NCBI GenBank assembly: GCA_017303795.1 | Contig: JAFLBR010000015.1 | Span: forward strand, 62,001-126,000 | Direction: 5' to 3' | DNA from: Cytophagales bacterium | GTDB lineage: Bacteria > Bacteroidota > Bacteroidia > Cytophagales > Cyclobacteriaceae | Length of the DNA: 64,000 nucleotides | Shown: positions 37,953 through 47,431 of the stretch, one piece after another | Numbering within the stretch: the stretch's first letter is position 1 | Layout of the letters: every line of letters begins with the position of its first letter | Program-made: the position numbers and the translations under genes | Notes under the pieces: generated by a model | Database searches by the model: none | Told to the model about the DNA's origin: nothing | What the model saw: only the letters and a program-made list of their open reading frames with translations

Positions 37953-38567
37953 ATGATTCCGCGTACTTTCCGATTGGTATTTTTTGCTGCACTCGTGGTA
38001 TTTGTTAGTTCCTGTAATGATGATAACCCAGCTCCACTCGGTCCCATCGTTAAAGTAAAAGGAACCGATTTCTCTGTTTCGCTCGAAAATGCGAATCTTT
38101 ATTGGATTGGCTCGAACTCATTTGCTCACAATACCGGGCCAATGATATACTCTCGCATTTATGCCCTAACCGATGGCACTCCGGCCGAGGGGGGAGAACT
38201 CGATGGTATTTCTGGTTATGAAAATGCAACCTACCATGCGCTCATATACCTGACTGATTTCAGTGAAAATTTCACAACTGGTAATTTTCAACAAGGCATA
38301 GGCTGGAATGAGTTACCTGTTAACACCAAATATGGCATATTCTCATTTGAGTCTGGTGTAGGAAACAATCGTGTCTTTGTCAACACGAACAATACCCGCA
38401 ATGAATTCTTTAAAGTAACAGGCGGTGGCAACGATGGTGAACTGTTAAAGTTCAAATTTGATGGTACCCTTAATTATAGTCGGTACGATGCACAAGGGAA
38501 TCAAACTTCATCAGATGAAAATGTAATCATTTCATTTGAAGCGACCGTAGATGATATACGCCCGTAA
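37953..38567 (+). CDS. Lipoprotein of unknown function, paralog B
   Basis: About 204 residues from ATG 37953, which begins the signal peptide MIPRTFRLVFFAALVVFVSSC with the lipobox Cys at 21. The mature part is rich in beta-strands and Asn/Gly turns. It is related to the 37148 protein by layout: a ligand-binding-like beta-sandwich ending in F.FDGTLNY...F.A.V. A start further upstream would add a polar leader without signal character. Confidence 0.68.
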   Translation: MIPRTFRLVFFAALVVFVSSCNDDNPAPLGPIVKVKGTDFSVSLENANLYWIGSNSFAHNTGPMIYSRIYALTDGTPAEGGELDGISGYENATYHALIYLTDFSENFTTGNFQQGIGWNELPVNTKYGIFSFESGVGNNRVFVNTNNTRNEFFKVTGGGNDGELLKFKFDGTLNYSRYDAQGNQTSSDENVIISFEATVDDIRP

Positions 38568-38621
38568 CACACATAAGTAATTGCTAACTCTTAAGTATTC
38601 TCATAACCAAATCGTACTTGA

Positions 38622-41363
38622 ATGAAAACACGTTTACTGAATCTTTATCGCTATTGTTTAATCATTCCAATTTTATTATTTTTTCTCAATCCAAACAGCG
38701 CAAACGCTCAAGTACCTGGCTTATGGGGCATGACTAGCGTGGGTGGAACCAGCGAAGGTGGAACCATATTCAAAACTACACCCGATGGTACCGCACTAGC
38801 CGTGCAGTATAGTTTTACGGTTCAAAACGCGGGATCACGACCGTACATCAATGCACAACTCATTCAATTAGCCAATGGCAAACTATACGGAGTTGCGCAA
38901 GATGGTGGTATCAATAATGATGGCGTTTTGTTTGAGTACGATCCCGCTACGGGCGTTTATACCAAGAAGGTAGATTTTAACACACCTACAGGCGAAGCCC
39001 CCATGGGAGTGCTTGCACTAGCAAGTAATGGGAAGCTATACGGAATGACGAGTCAAGGTGGTGCGAATAGTATGGGCGTTATTTATGAGTATGATCCGGC
39101 CAACAATGTGTACAGTAAAAAAATAGACTTCACAAGTGCAGGTGGTCACTCGCCCCAGGGTAATAGCCTATACCTACACACCAATGGTAAGTTCTATGGA
39201 ATGACAACGTTTGGCGGTGCAAGCAACTACGGAGTATTGTTTGAATATGACCCAGCCACGAATGTATATACCAAAAAAATAGATTTTACAAACAATCCCA
39301 ACGGAGCTAGTCCGTATGGCGGCTTGATGATTACCACTTCTGGTAAAGTATTCGGACTAACGGTGAATGGTGGAACCAATGGCCAAGGTATCTTATTTGA
39401 GTATGTGCCATCTACCAATACACTCACTAAAAAAATAGATTTTAATGCTGCTAATGGCTCATTCCCCTACAGCACGTTGGTTGAAGCGAGTAATAATCGC
39501 CTGTATGGCGTAACACCCGTTAATGGAAGTATCTATGAGTACAACCCAGCTACCAATGTATTAACCAAAAAATTTGACTTCAGTACGCCAAGCAACGGTC
39601 AGTTTGCTTATGGTACGCTCGCAAAGGGCAGCAATGGCAAGCTTTATGGCATGACGAATGCCGGAGGCTCACAATCGGGTGTATTGTATGAATACGATGT
39701 AAGCACGAATACATTTACTAAGAAGCACGACTTTGTCCGGGAATCGGGTTATGGTCCTTATGGAAGCTTATTGTTAGCTAGTAATGGAATTTTTTATGGC
39801 GTAACCTATGATGGTGGAGCCGCAGGACAAGGCGTTATTTTCGAATACAATGCAGTTACCAACGCGTACGCCAAGAAAATCGATTTCAATACTTATCCGT
39901 TGGGAAGTTACCCGTATGGTGGATTAATGCGAGCGTCAAATACTAAACTCTACGGCATGACTATAACAGGGGGAGTTAATGATAAAGGTGTGATCTTTGA
40001 GATGGATCCTGTTACTAATGTGTTTACAAAAAAGCATGATTTTGAAGAAGCAACAGGTGAGTTTCCGCTTGGAAATTTGACGCAAGCCCCAAATGGTAAA
40101 CTATATGGTCTTACCATTAGCGGAGGAGGCTCCAATGATGCAGGGGTTATTTTTGAATTCGATCCAACCTCTGGCGCGTACACCAAGAAACATGAATTTG
40201 ATGATACTAACGGCAGTGAACCTTATGGTAACCTGACTCTGGCATCAAATAACAAACTCTATGGAATGACGAGTCAAGGTGGTACAACTGGTTATGGTGT
40301 CATCTTTGAGTACGATCCAGCTACCAATACATTCAACAAGAAAACTGAGTTTAGCAATACAACAGTGGGATTTAACCCATATGATGGACTGCTTGAAGTT
40401 TCGAACGGTAAATTCTATGGTTTATGCCGCGATGGCGGAGCGAACGGGAACGGCTTAGGAACGTTGTTCGAATATGATCTTTCAACAAATGTAATTACTC
40501 ACAAACTCACATTCAGTGGCTCTAATGGCGAGACACCTGAGGGAGGCTTGGTGAAAGCGCCCAATGGAAAATTGTACGGAACTACCCGTTATGGCGGAGC
40601 AAATAGTAAGGGTGTGCTATTTGAATACGATATCGCTACCAACACCTATTCAAAGAAGTTTGATTTCGGTGCTTCATCCACGTCACCAGCGGAACCTGCC
40701 GCTAGCTTAGCCTTGTCATCCAACGGTAAACTCTACGGCAGCACGTTGTTTGGTGGCACGGGTAACCGAGGGGTGTTATTTGAATATGACATTACAACCA
40801 ATACGCTTACCAAGAAACAGGACTTTACCGGACCCAACGGAGCAGGTCTTTTTTATGGACGATTATTGTTTGTGGATTGTATAAAACCGGCAAAACCGAC
40901 CGTAACTATTACGAACGAAAATACGGCAACACCTACGCTCACATCAAGCTCAGTAAACAACAATCAGTGGTATAGAAATAATACTTTAATCAGTGGCGCA
41001 ACAAACGCAACACTTAATGTAACACAGGTTGGTGTTTATAAAGTAGAGGTATTGGGAAATGGCTGCAATAGTGATTTTTCGGATGACTTCCCTATCATTA
41101 TTACCGGAGATCTTTCAGAGTCATCAGACTCAGCCATTAAAATATATCCGAACCCGGTTACTGATATACTGACGATTTACTTAGGTGATTCGCCTGACAA
41201 AAAGGTAATAACCATTACCGATTTAACAGGTAGAAAACTGCAATCGAAAGAAGAATCGGGTAATGAGGCGCGATTGAATGTGACTGAACTTTATGCGGGT
41301 ACTTATGTGATTTCTGTTAAGTCGCAAAACACTATATACGCCTTACGCTTTATTAAAAAGTAA
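38622..41363 (+). CDS. Type IX-secreted GloVer-repeat protein
   Basis: The 913-residue protein has a signal peptide (ending NSANAQ). About fifteen degenerate repeats of 45-50 residues follow (LYGMTSQGG...GVIFEYDPATN.YTKKIDF), each a beta-propeller-like blade with G-VIFEYD and KLYG elements. Then comes an Ig-like domain (about 750-825) and a C-terminal type IX sorting domain (about 835-913, KIYPNPVTDILTI...GTYVISVKSQN...RFIKK). It is secreted or surface-attached through T9SS. Repeat copies differ at DNA level, so recent expansion is not evident. Confidence 0.88.
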   Translation: MKTRLLNLYRYCLIIPILLFFLNPNSANAQVPGLWGMTSVGGTSEGGTIFKTTPDGTALAVQYSFTVQNAGSRPYINAQLIQLANGKLYGVAQDGGINNDGVLFEYDPATGVYTKKVDFNTPTGEAPMGVLALASNGKLYGMTSQGGANSMGVIYEYDPANNVYSKKIDFTSAGGHSPQGNSLYLHTNGKFYGMTTFGGASNYGVLFEYDPATNVYTKKIDFTNNPNGASPYGGLMITTSGKVFGLTVNGGTNGQGILFEYVPSTNTLTKKIDFNAANGSFPYSTLVEASNNRLYGVTPVNGSIYEYNPATNVLTKKFDFSTPSNGQFAYGTLAKGSNGKLYGMTNAGGSQSGVLYEYDVSTNTFTKKHDFVRESGYGPYGSLLLASNGIFYGVTYDGGAAGQGVIFEYNAVTNAYAKKIDFNTYPLGSYPYGGLMRASNTKLYGMTITGGVNDKGVIFEMDPVTNVFTKKHDFEEATGEFPLGNLTQAPNGKLYGLTISGGGSNDAGVIFEFDPTSGAYTKKHEFDDTNGSEPYGNLTLASNNKLYGMTSQGGTTGYGVIFEYDPATNTFNKKTEFSNTTVGFNPYDGLLEVSNGKFYGLCRDGGANGNGLGTLFEYDLSTNVITHKLTFSGSNGETPEGGLVKAPNGKLYGTTRYGGANSKGVLFEYDIATNTYSKKFDFGASSTSPAEPAASLALSSNGKLYGSTLFGGTGNRGVLFEYDITTNTLTKKQDFTGPNGAGLFYGRLLFVDCIKPAKPTVTITNENTATPTLTSSSVNNNQWYRNNTLISGATNATLNVTQVGVYKVEVLGNGCNSDFSDDFPIIITGDLSESSDSAIKIYPNPVTDILTIYLGDSPDKKVITITDLTGRKLQSKEESGNEARLNVTELYAGTYVISVKSQNTIYALRFIKK

Positions 41364-41382
41364 ATCTATAAAGACATTAATC

Positions 41383-41817
41383 ATGAGAAAGATAAACATA
41401 ATAGTCTCTGCACTGGTAGTTGTTAGCCTCTTGTTGGTAACGGGTTGCAAGAAAGATGATCCAGAACCGGAAACAGCTCGCATACAAAAATTGCTGGCAG
41501 CCAATACCTGGGTTATTCAAACCGTTACCGTGAACGAGGTGGATCAAACAAATTTGTTTACGGGGCTTACACTTTCCTTCACCAAAACCAACTTCTCGAC
41601 CACCAATGGCGGAGTGGTGTGGCCAGCTAGTGGCACGTGGGAGTTTGTTGATGAGACCGCAGAAACGATTGTGCGAAACGATGGTTTGCAGATAACCATT
41701 AATGAAGCCACCAACACTTCGCTTAAACTGGCACTGACTTGGTCTACTACCACCTTAGGCGGTGGCCGCACTGCTTCTGTAGCTGGTGATCATGAATTTA
41801 GTTTCATAAAAGACTAA
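41383..41817 (+). CDS. Small lipoprotein, lipocalin-like
   Basis: The 144-residue protein has a signal peptide and lipobox LLLVTGC (Cys22). The mature part looks like a lipocalin-like beta-barrel: LLAANTWVIQTVTVNEVDQTNLF, LSFTKTNFSTTNGG, WEFVDETAETIVRNDG. It follows the T9SS gene after 19 bp on the same strand. No function is known. Confidence 0.68.
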   Translation: MRKINIIVSALVVVSLLLVTGCKKDDPEPETARIQKLLAANTWVIQTVTVNEVDQTNLFTGLTLSFTKTNFSTTNGGVVWPASGTWEFVDETAETIVRNDGLQITINEATNTSLKLALTWSTTTLGGGRTASVAGDHEFSFIKD

Positions 41818-41826
41818 CCTGTAATT

Positions 41827-41982
41827 ATGAACACCGAAAAAGAACTCAGCACCAAAAATGAAAACCTGCTACGCAAGTGGGGGCTTGAAAGCATAGTGCG
41901 ACAATTCATTCGAAGCATCAGTACCACGTTAACACAAGTACTGCGCGATGCCTTAAAAAACTTTCTATCGAAGAAAAAGTAA
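41827..41982 (+). CDS. Short basic helical protein (51 aa)
   Basis: ATG 41827 opens a frame that ends at TAA 41980-41982, 9 bp after the lipoprotein stop. The peptide is a Lys/Arg-rich amphipathic helix (NLLRKWGLESIVRQFIRSISTTLTQVLRDALKNFLSKKK). It may be a real short protein, but no family is known. Confidence 0.4.
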   Translation: MNTEKELSTKNENLLRKWGLESIVRQFIRSISTTLTQVLRDALKNFLSKKK

Positions 41983-42104
41983 TTCAACATGAAATGAGCA
42001 TAAACCAAACTATACTGAACGGCATGTTACAACCCTTACCTTATAGTAGGCGGAGTCTAACTATGCGAATCCCATGTGACCAAATAAAAAGTAAAGACTA
42101 ACAC

Positions 42105-43301
42105 ATGAAAAAATTACTTACACTAATCATTTGTATTTATTCAACTATTCCACTTATGGCACAAGACGATTTACGAAAACTCAGAGAAGGCGCACGCGAG
42201 GTAAAAAATACGGCCCGCGAAGTAAAGGTTGCTACCAAAGAAACAAAGGCAATGACCAATGAGTTTAAGGGCAATAAAGAAAAAGATGAAGCCAGTCCTG
42301 CGAAGAGCTACATCAAAAAATTTTGGGAGTATGTGGAAAAAATGGAGGCTGCACCCACTGATTTAAATATTCTGGGAACCAATAGTCGCGCAGCAGCCAC
42401 AGCCATTAATAATATTAAGATGAAGGACAAAGGCTATGATGTAGTGCCTTTGGAAACAGAGTTAAAAAAGTGGCAACAGGCCTATGAAGGGGCTCGCAAT
42501 GGTGGTGAAACTCAACGTGGGTCTACCAATGATGTAGCAGCTTTATTCAAGCTCTTGTATCAAGTTAAAACCAACGTGGCGCAGCAGGAAATTGATGCCA
42601 AGTTGTTAGAAATTGAAGAGTACAAATCTAAAACAACTGAGCTTGTGACATTAAATGTTGATCCTACAGATAAATTTAATGCAGCGATTATCAATAATGC
42701 TCTGCCGCGTGTTAAAGTTGATCTTCAAACTATAGACAAAAATGTAAAGCTTTGGGAAGATAACATGAACATGATTGTGGATGAACGGCCTGCCCGGGCT
42801 TACTATACTATGATTCAGTTTGAACACGCACATTGGGACGCCCTGCGCAAAGGCCCCTTTGCTGAGAAAGCACAACTGGAAGCAGGTTACCAGAAAGTGA
42901 CTGAAATGGTAAATAGAATTGGATCATTGGAAAAAATTCTTGCTAAAGGTAAAGCCAATGCAGCTGAGCTTTTAAAGAATACCAAAATGCCTCCAGCGCT
43001 GGTGCAAAATGGTGAAATGGAAAAACTATTCCGGCAAACATTTGAAGATGCAGGCTGGGGTGAAACCATCATCAAGATCAATTTATTAGATCGCGATTGG
43101 AAAGCTATTCGCAATGAAATAACGGGTGTAGTAGAAGCCCGTACGCAGCGGGCGGCTATTGCCAGCAAGGACAAAACCGGGGCTTATACTTTGTATAACT
43201 ATTTCACCATCCAGCAAGATTATCTCGGTAGCGGGTATAGCAGTCAGGCAAAAATTATTTACCACGAAAGCACAAAAATTCTTCCTGAGAATATTAAGTA
43301 G
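42105..43301 (+). CDS. Secreted helical protein of unknown function
   Basis: The 398-residue protein has a signal peptide (MKKLLTLIICIYSTIPLMAQ) and a Lys/Glu-rich heptad region (about 22-62, REGAREVKNTAREVKVATKETKAMTNEFKG) followed by a mostly alpha-helical body (about 90-350). It ends with YTLYNYFTIQQDYLGSGYSSQAKIIYHESTKILPE, a strand-rich tail. It is probably periplasmic. The family is unrecognised. Confidence 0.65.
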   Translation: MKKLLTLIICIYSTIPLMAQDDLRKLREGAREVKNTAREVKVATKETKAMTNEFKGNKEKDEASPAKSYIKKFWEYVEKMEAAPTDLNILGTNSRAAATAINNIKMKDKGYDVVPLETELKKWQQAYEGARNGGETQRGSTNDVAALFKLLYQVKTNVAQQEIDAKLLEIEEYKSKTTELVTLNVDPTDKFNAAIINNALPRVKVDLQTIDKNVKLWEDNMNMIVDERPARAYYTMIQFEHAHWDALRKGPFAEKAQLEAGYQKVTEMVNRIGSLEKILAKGKANAAELLKNTKMPPALVQNGEMEKLFRQTFEDAGWGETIIKINLLDRDWKAIRNEITGVVEARTQRAAIASKDKTGAYTLYNYFTIQQDYLGSGYSSQAKIIYHESTKILPENIK

Positions 43302-43413
43302 AATAGATACGAGGTGTCTCGAAATTGTTCGGCAATATTTTGTGGGTTGATTTCCGGATCTCTTTCTGATTTTTGAATTACCGTTACCTTTACTGTATTA
43401 AGCTGGTAAAGTT

Positions 43414-43842
43414 TTGACGCGTACAATAATCTTATACGGCCTGGCCCTGGCGGTGCTGGTATCTTTAATGAAGTACCTGGAATACCAGTTTCTGGTACGA
43501 GCACTGTCCACCGAGTTTTACATGGGCATAATTGCACTGGGGTTTACCGCGCTGGGTATTTGGGCCGGACTAAAACTCACCACCAAAAAAATTGTAACCG
43601 TGCAAGTAGGGCCGGAGTTTGTGCTAAACGAAGCGGAGTTACAACGCCTCGGCCTCAGCAAACGCGAACACGAAGTGCTGGAATTAATGGCGCAGGGGTT
43701 AACCAACCAACAGATTGCTGATAAACTTTTTGTGTCACTTAACACCATCAAAACCCACAGTTCAAATCTTTTTCTGAAGCTGGAAGTAAGCCGCAGAACG
43801 CAGGCGATTCAGCGAGGCAAGGAGTTGAGACTAATACCCTGA
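43414..43842 (+). CDS. Membrane-anchored LuxR-type helix-turn-helix regulator
   Basis: A 142-residue protein starting at TTG 43414. Two membrane segments (about 5-23 and 36-53) are followed by a LuxR/GerE DNA-binding domain (about 79-135, LSKREHEVLELMAQGLTNQQIADKLFVSLNTIKTHSSNLFLKLEV). It may be a membrane-bound transcription factor. It precedes the DUF4199 gene on the same strand by 185 bp. Confidence 0.83.
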   Translation: MTRTIILYGLALAVLVSLMKYLEYQFLVRALSTEFYMGIIALGFTALGIWAGLKLTTKKIVTVQVGPEFVLNEAELQRLGLSKREHEVLELMAQGLTNQQIADKLFVSLNTIKTHSSNLFLKLEVSRRTQAIQRGKELRLIP

Positions 43843-44027
43843 CCAAGTTACCGGTTACCAGTTTCCTGTCGATACGTGAATTAGTTTGGTAGTGCGCGAA
43901 TGGTAACCGGCAACTGGCAACCCCTGACACTTTCGTGTGATTTCTACTATATTTCTCTTAAATCACCCGTTCGGGTGAATTAGTTTGTGCCTCGGTAGCA
44001 TTGTTTTGGGCAAAAATTTTAAATCTT

Positions 44028-44567
44028 ATGAAAAAAATCATTCTTGTTTACGGAACCATTGCCGGGTTAATTGTTGGCGCCATGTTCTTCATAGGCGCCC
44101 CACTGTATGATAAAGGCATAATTACATTCGATAATGGTATGTTGGTAGGCTATACCTCGATGGTTATAGCCCTCTCGCTTGTCTTCTTTGGGATAAAGTC
44201 CTACCGCGATTCCCATGCAAATGGAGTTATTACTTTTGGTAAAGCCTTTAAAATTGGGATGCTCGTTACGCTCGTAGCCTCGGTTGTATATGCCATATCG
44301 TGGGAAGTCGCCTACAACACAGTTTCAAAAGGCTACAGCGAGGCTATGTATACGCATCAAATCGAGAAAATTAAACAGGAAATTAAGGATGAAACTGAAT
44401 TGAAAGCGCAAATCACCAAAATGGAAGAATTTAAGGTTATGTACCAAAATCCATTTATTCGTTTTGGTATTACCCTATTCGAAATCTTTCCGGTTGGCTT
44501 GATTATTTCGTTAGTCAGTGCCGGACTGCTTCGTAAAAAAGAATTTATGGCTGGCTCATCTATTTAA
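44028..44567 (+). CDS. DUF4199 family membrane protein
   Basis: About 179 residues from ATG 44028. Four membrane helices with a charged linker (YTHQIEKIKQEIKDETELKAQITKMEEF) between helix 3 and helix 4 are the DUF4199 layout. It is widespread in Bacteroidota and of unknown function. It starts the run of small + strand genes with VOC and DUF1801 members. Confidence 0.8.
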   Translation: MKKIILVYGTIAGLIVGAMFFIGAPLYDKGIITFDNGMLVGYTSMVIALSLVFFGIKSYRDSHANGVITFGKAFKIGMLVTLVASVVYAISWEVAYNTVSKGYSEAMYTHQIEKIKQEIKDETELKAQITKMEEFKVMYQNPFIRFGITLFEIFPVGLIISLVSAGLLRKKEFMAGSSI

Positions 44568-44582
44568 CCAAGAAATTATTTT

Positions 44583-45047
44583 ATGAATAAGAATTATTCA
44601 ATAGTGCTAATTTTAGTAGCAGTATTTTCATTTAGCTTTAACTTAAGTAATATTAAAAATACAAACCGTAATGACATGAAATTGGGAGCATTTTCAGTTA
44701 GCCTGAGTGTTAAAGATCTTAACACCTCAAAAAAGTTCTACGAGAATTTAGGATTTTCCGTCACGGGTGGTGATCTCAACATGAATTATCTGATTATGCG
44801 CAATGGAAATGCGTTGATTGGATTGTTTCAGGGAATGTTTGAAGGAAATATTCTTACTTTCAATCCGGGTTGGGATGAAAGCGCGAATAATGTAAACCCG
44901 TTTACCGATGTGCGCGAGATTCAACAACACCTGAAGCGCACCGGAATAAAACTGACTTCGGAAGCAGATGAAAAAACTTCTGGCCCGGCTAGCATTACAC
45001 TCACCGATCCGGATGGAAATCTGATTTTACTGGATCAACACAGATAA
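44583..45047 (+). CDS. VOC family (glyoxalase-like) protein
   Basis: The 154-residue protein has a short N-terminal signal-like segment (residues 1-22) and a VOC fold ([48 protein letters not shown]). The metal ligands of glyoxalase I are not fully evident, so the activity may be bleomycin-resistance-like, dioxygenase-like or unknown. It forms a close cluster with DUF1801 and a second VOC gene. Confidence 0.82.
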   Translation: MNKNYSIVLILVAVFSFSFNLSNIKNTNRNDMKLGAFSVSLSVKDLNTSKKFYENLGFSVTGGDLNMNYLIMRNGNALIGLFQGMFEGNILTFNPGWDESANNVNPFTDVREIQQHLKRTGIKLTSEADEKTSGPASITLTDPDGNLILLDQHR

Positions 45048-45058
45048 CCTGATTACAC

Positions 45059-45511
45059 ATGCAATCCAAAGCCAAAACTATAGAAGAATATCTAACCACC
45101 TTGCCGGACGATCGCGCAGAGATTATAGCCGCGTTGCGCACTACTATCAAGAAGAATCTTCCTAAAGGGTTTGAAGAAACCATGCAGTATGGTATGATTA
45201 GCTACGTGGTGCCGCATAAACTTTATCCGGCTGGTTATCATACCAATCCCAAAGATGCGCTACCGTTTATCAGCATTGCTTCACAGAAAAATCATATTGC
45301 GGTTTACCACATGACGGTGTACGAAGGGCCGCTGCACGATTGGTTTGTGAAAGAATTTAAAAAACATAGCGACAAAAAACTGGATATGGGTAAATCCTGT
45401 ATCCGGTTTAAAAAAGCAGAAGATGTGCCGGTAAAACTTTTTGGCGAGCTGGCCACAAAAGTAAAACCGAAAGAGTGGATTGAGTTGTATGAAAAAAATA
45501 TAAAACGATAA
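45059..45511 (+). CDS. DUF1801 domain protein
   Basis: The 150-residue protein belongs to the YdhG-like DUF1801 family: IEEYLTTLPDDRAEIIAALRTTIKKNLPKGFEETMQYGMISYVVPH, then AVYHMTVYEG and SCIRFKKAEDVPVKLFGELATKV. These are small cytoplasmic proteins of unknown role. The stop is 2 bp before the next VOC gene. Confidence 0.88.
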   Translation: MQSKAKTIEEYLTTLPDDRAEIIAALRTTIKKNLPKGFEETMQYGMISYVVPHKLYPAGYHTNPKDALPFISIASQKNHIAVYHMTVYEGPLHDWFVKEFKKHSDKKLDMGKSCIRFKKAEDVPVKLFGELATKVKPKEWIELYEKNIKR

Positions 45512-45513
45512 CG

Positions 45514-45906
45514 ATGAAACGAGTAACAGGTTTGGGTGGCATCTTCTTCAAGACAAAAGACCCTAAAAGTTTAGGCGAGTGGTACAAGAAACATCTTGAT
45601 TTACCGGTAGATGAATTTGGAGCCGTATTTAAATGGATTGATCCTAACAACAAAGAAGCAAACGTACCGGCACAAACGATATGGAGTCCGTTTAAAGAGT
45701 CCTCGACTTATTTTAATCCGAGCGAAAAACCTTACATGTTTAATTACCGGGTTGAAAATCTGGTTGAACTACTCCAGGTATTGAAAGATGAAGGCGTAAC
45801 CATTGTGGGTGAAATGCAGGAATATCCTTACGGTAAGTTTGGCTGGATTATGGATCCGGATGGAAATAAGATTGAGCTTTGGGAACCGAAGGACGATGGG
45901 TTTTGA
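45514..45906 (+). CDS. VOC family (glyoxalase-like) protein
   Basis: The 130-residue protein has the VOC beta-alpha-beta-beta-beta layout with GGIFFKTKDPKSLGEWYKKHLDLPVDEFGAVFKW and WIMDPDGNKIELWEP at the C-terminus, where the last metal ligand Glu lies. Likely a cytoplasmic lyase, dioxygenase or binding protein; the substrate cannot be told. Confidence 0.85.
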   Translation: MKRVTGLGGIFFKTKDPKSLGEWYKKHLDLPVDEFGAVFKWIDPNNKEANVPAQTIWSPFKESSTYFNPSEKPYMFNYRVENLVELLQVLKDEGVTIVGEMQEYPYGKFGWIMDPDGNKIELWEPKDDGF

Positions 45907-45969
45907 TATGAGCAAAACAAATCCTGAGCGCAACTGAATTTTAATGATTATTGTGTGTTATAAAAATGC

Positions 45970-46004
45970 GCGAAGGATCCCCTAATTATTAGGAGATTCT
46001 TCGC
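45970..46004. repeat. REP-like hairpin
   Basis: GCGAAGGATCCCCTAA (45970-45985) faces TTAGGAGATTCTTCGC (45989-46004) around TTA, a 16-bp stem with two G-T-compatible mismatches. There is no T-run, so it is not a standard terminator. It sits in a 288-bp gene-free stretch where I see nothing else of note. Confidence 0.6.
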
Positions 46005-46194
46005 TCAGGTTTCTGTCTAATCAGTTCATCTCCTTTTGTTGGTTGGAGCCACGAACTTAATGAGTAATCTGGCCCGCTCAGAATTGCTACACACTATTTT
46101 TCGTGATGGTTTGGGCTCTCACAAACCATCAATCATTATCGCTATTGCGCTTTGCCAAACCCTTCGTACCTTCCTGTTCTAAACTCTTAAACTT

Positions 46195-47052
46195 ATGCAG
46201 TGGCGCGGCAGACGACAAAGTGGTAATGTAGATGATCAACGAGGTGCGGGCGGAGGTGGCCGTGGCGGCCTGCCCATTAAAGGCGGACTCGGCCTGGTAG
46301 TAATCGTAATCATTATCGGGTTGATAACCGGAAAAAATCCGTTATCGCTCTTGCAACAACTGCCCATGGATAGTGGCCCATCCATTTCACAAACCGAACC
46401 GTATCAGGCTACAGCCGAAGAAGAAGAGTTGGCCGAGTTTGTAAAAGTGGTACTGGCCGATACCGAAGATGTGTGGAACGAATTATTACCCGATTACCGC
46501 GAACCTACGCTCAAGTTGTTTACCGGAACGGTACAATCCGGTTGTGGTACGGCTGATGCTTCGGTAGGACCATTTTATTGCAGTGCCGATGATCGTATTT
46601 ATATAGACCTTTCTTTTTATGACGAATTGCGTTCACGGTTTGGCGCTCCGGGCGATTTTGCGCAGGCCTATGTTATTGCGCACGAAGTGGGACATCATAT
46701 TCAACATCTAAAAGGCATTACCGATAAAGTGCATGCCATGAAAGGGCAGGTGAGTGAAGAAGAGTACAACAAACTTTCGGTAAAGCTGGAACTGCAAGCC
46801 GATTTTCTGGCGGGTGTGTGGGCGCACCATGCACAAAACACCAAACAGATTTTAGAACAGGGCGACTTTGAAGAAGCGATGAATGCAGCCAGTGCCATTG
46901 GCGATGACCGCTTACAAAAACAAGCCCGTGGTTATGTAGTACCCGATTCGTTTACGCATGGCACTTCCGAACAACGCCAACGCTGGTTTAAAAAAGGTTT
47001 TGTTACGGGCGATTTAAATCAAGGCGATACGTTTAGTGCTAAGGAGTTGTAG
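46195..47052 (+). CDS. ypfJ: YpfJ-like neutral zinc metallopeptidase
   Basis: The 285-residue protein has an Arg/Gly-rich N-terminus (1-28), one membrane helix (about 32-50, GLGLVVIVIIIGLITG) and a metallopeptidase domain with HEVGHHIQ starting at residue 163 and a downstream Glu ligand in ELQADFLAG. A conserved SGCGTADASVGPFYCSADD precedes the zinc site. This is the ypfJ/zinc_peptidase family, anchored in the inner membrane with unknown substrates. It is the last backbone gene before the cassette array. Confidence 0.92.
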   Translation: MQWRGRRQSGNVDDQRGAGGGGRGGLPIKGGLGLVVIVIIIGLITGKNPLSLLQQLPMDSGPSISQTEPYQATAEEEELAEFVKVVLADTEDVWNELLPDYREPTLKLFTGTVQSGCGTADASVGPFYCSADDRIYIDLSFYDELRSRFGAPGDFAQAYVIAHEVGHHIQHLKGITDKVHAMKGQVSEEEYNKLSVKLELQADFLAGVWAHHAQNTKQILEQGDFEEAMNAASAIGDDRLQKQARGYVVPDSFTHGTSEQRQRWFKKGFVTGDLNQGDTFSAKEL

Positions 47053-47083
47053 AGAATTTGTTAAGTTGATATTAGAATAAGGG

Positions 47084-47110
47084 TATATAAGCCACTCTGT
47101 GGCTTATATA
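47084..47110. other. Hairpin at the left boundary of the cassette array
   Basis: A perfect 12-bp stem: TATATAAGCCAC (47084-47095) and GTGGCTTATATA (47099-47110), followed at once by TAAGC and the first GTT core at 47116. The right half resembles the L' side of the downstream attC sites (CTTAT-nnn-AAACGTT), but no AAC partner (R'') lies upstream. It may be a degenerate terminal attC, part of an attI-like site, or a terminator for ypfJ. Confidence 0.55.
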
Positions 47111-47149
47111 TAAGCGTTGCCGGCAACCGTATAAAAAGATTTAGATAAA

Positions 47150-47431
47150 TTGAAGAAGAAGCTAAGGACATTCTTTAAATCTCCGTGGACAAGGACGATT
47201 TCGTTTCTTGGAGCATTCTCGACAATTTTTGGTATGGGCTATCTATCTGCGGACTATAAAACACAGATTGAATGCAATTTTGAAAAAATTGAACTTCAGC
47301 AAGAGTACAATGAAAAAATTCAAACCTCGATTGACAATTGCCGTGATTTAAAAATTAAAGAATATCAACAATCGGTTGACGAGTTAAAAACAATAATTAA
47401 GGACTTAACCAAACGGGGACATGGAAAATAG
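47150..47431 (+). CDS. Cassette 1: small membrane protein with coiled coil
   Basis: A 93-residue protein starting at TTG 47150, 34 bp into cassette 1. One membrane segment (about 15-34, TISFLGAFSTIFGMGYLSA) is followed by a charged helix (FEKIELQQEYNEKIQTSIDNCRDLKIKEYQQSVDELKTIIKDL). Its end overlaps the next gene's ATG by 11 bp. No family recognised. Two small spanin-like or toxin-like membrane proteins in one cassette would fit a two-component unit, but this is speculation. Confidence 0.6.
   Translation: MKKKLRTFFKSPWTRTISFLGAFSTIFGMGYLSADYKTQIECNFEKIELQQEYNEKIQTSIDNCRDLKIKEYQQSVDELKTIIKDLTKRGHGK

Noticed and set aside
43850-43925. Inverted repeat with ACCGGTTACC/GGTAACCGG near the LuxR-type gene
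   Set aside because: Pairing is short and irregular with a long loop, and no function or second copy supports it.
47084-47125. A complete attC at the left border
   Set aside because: A stem and a GTT core are present but no AAC-containing R'' partner can be found upstream.
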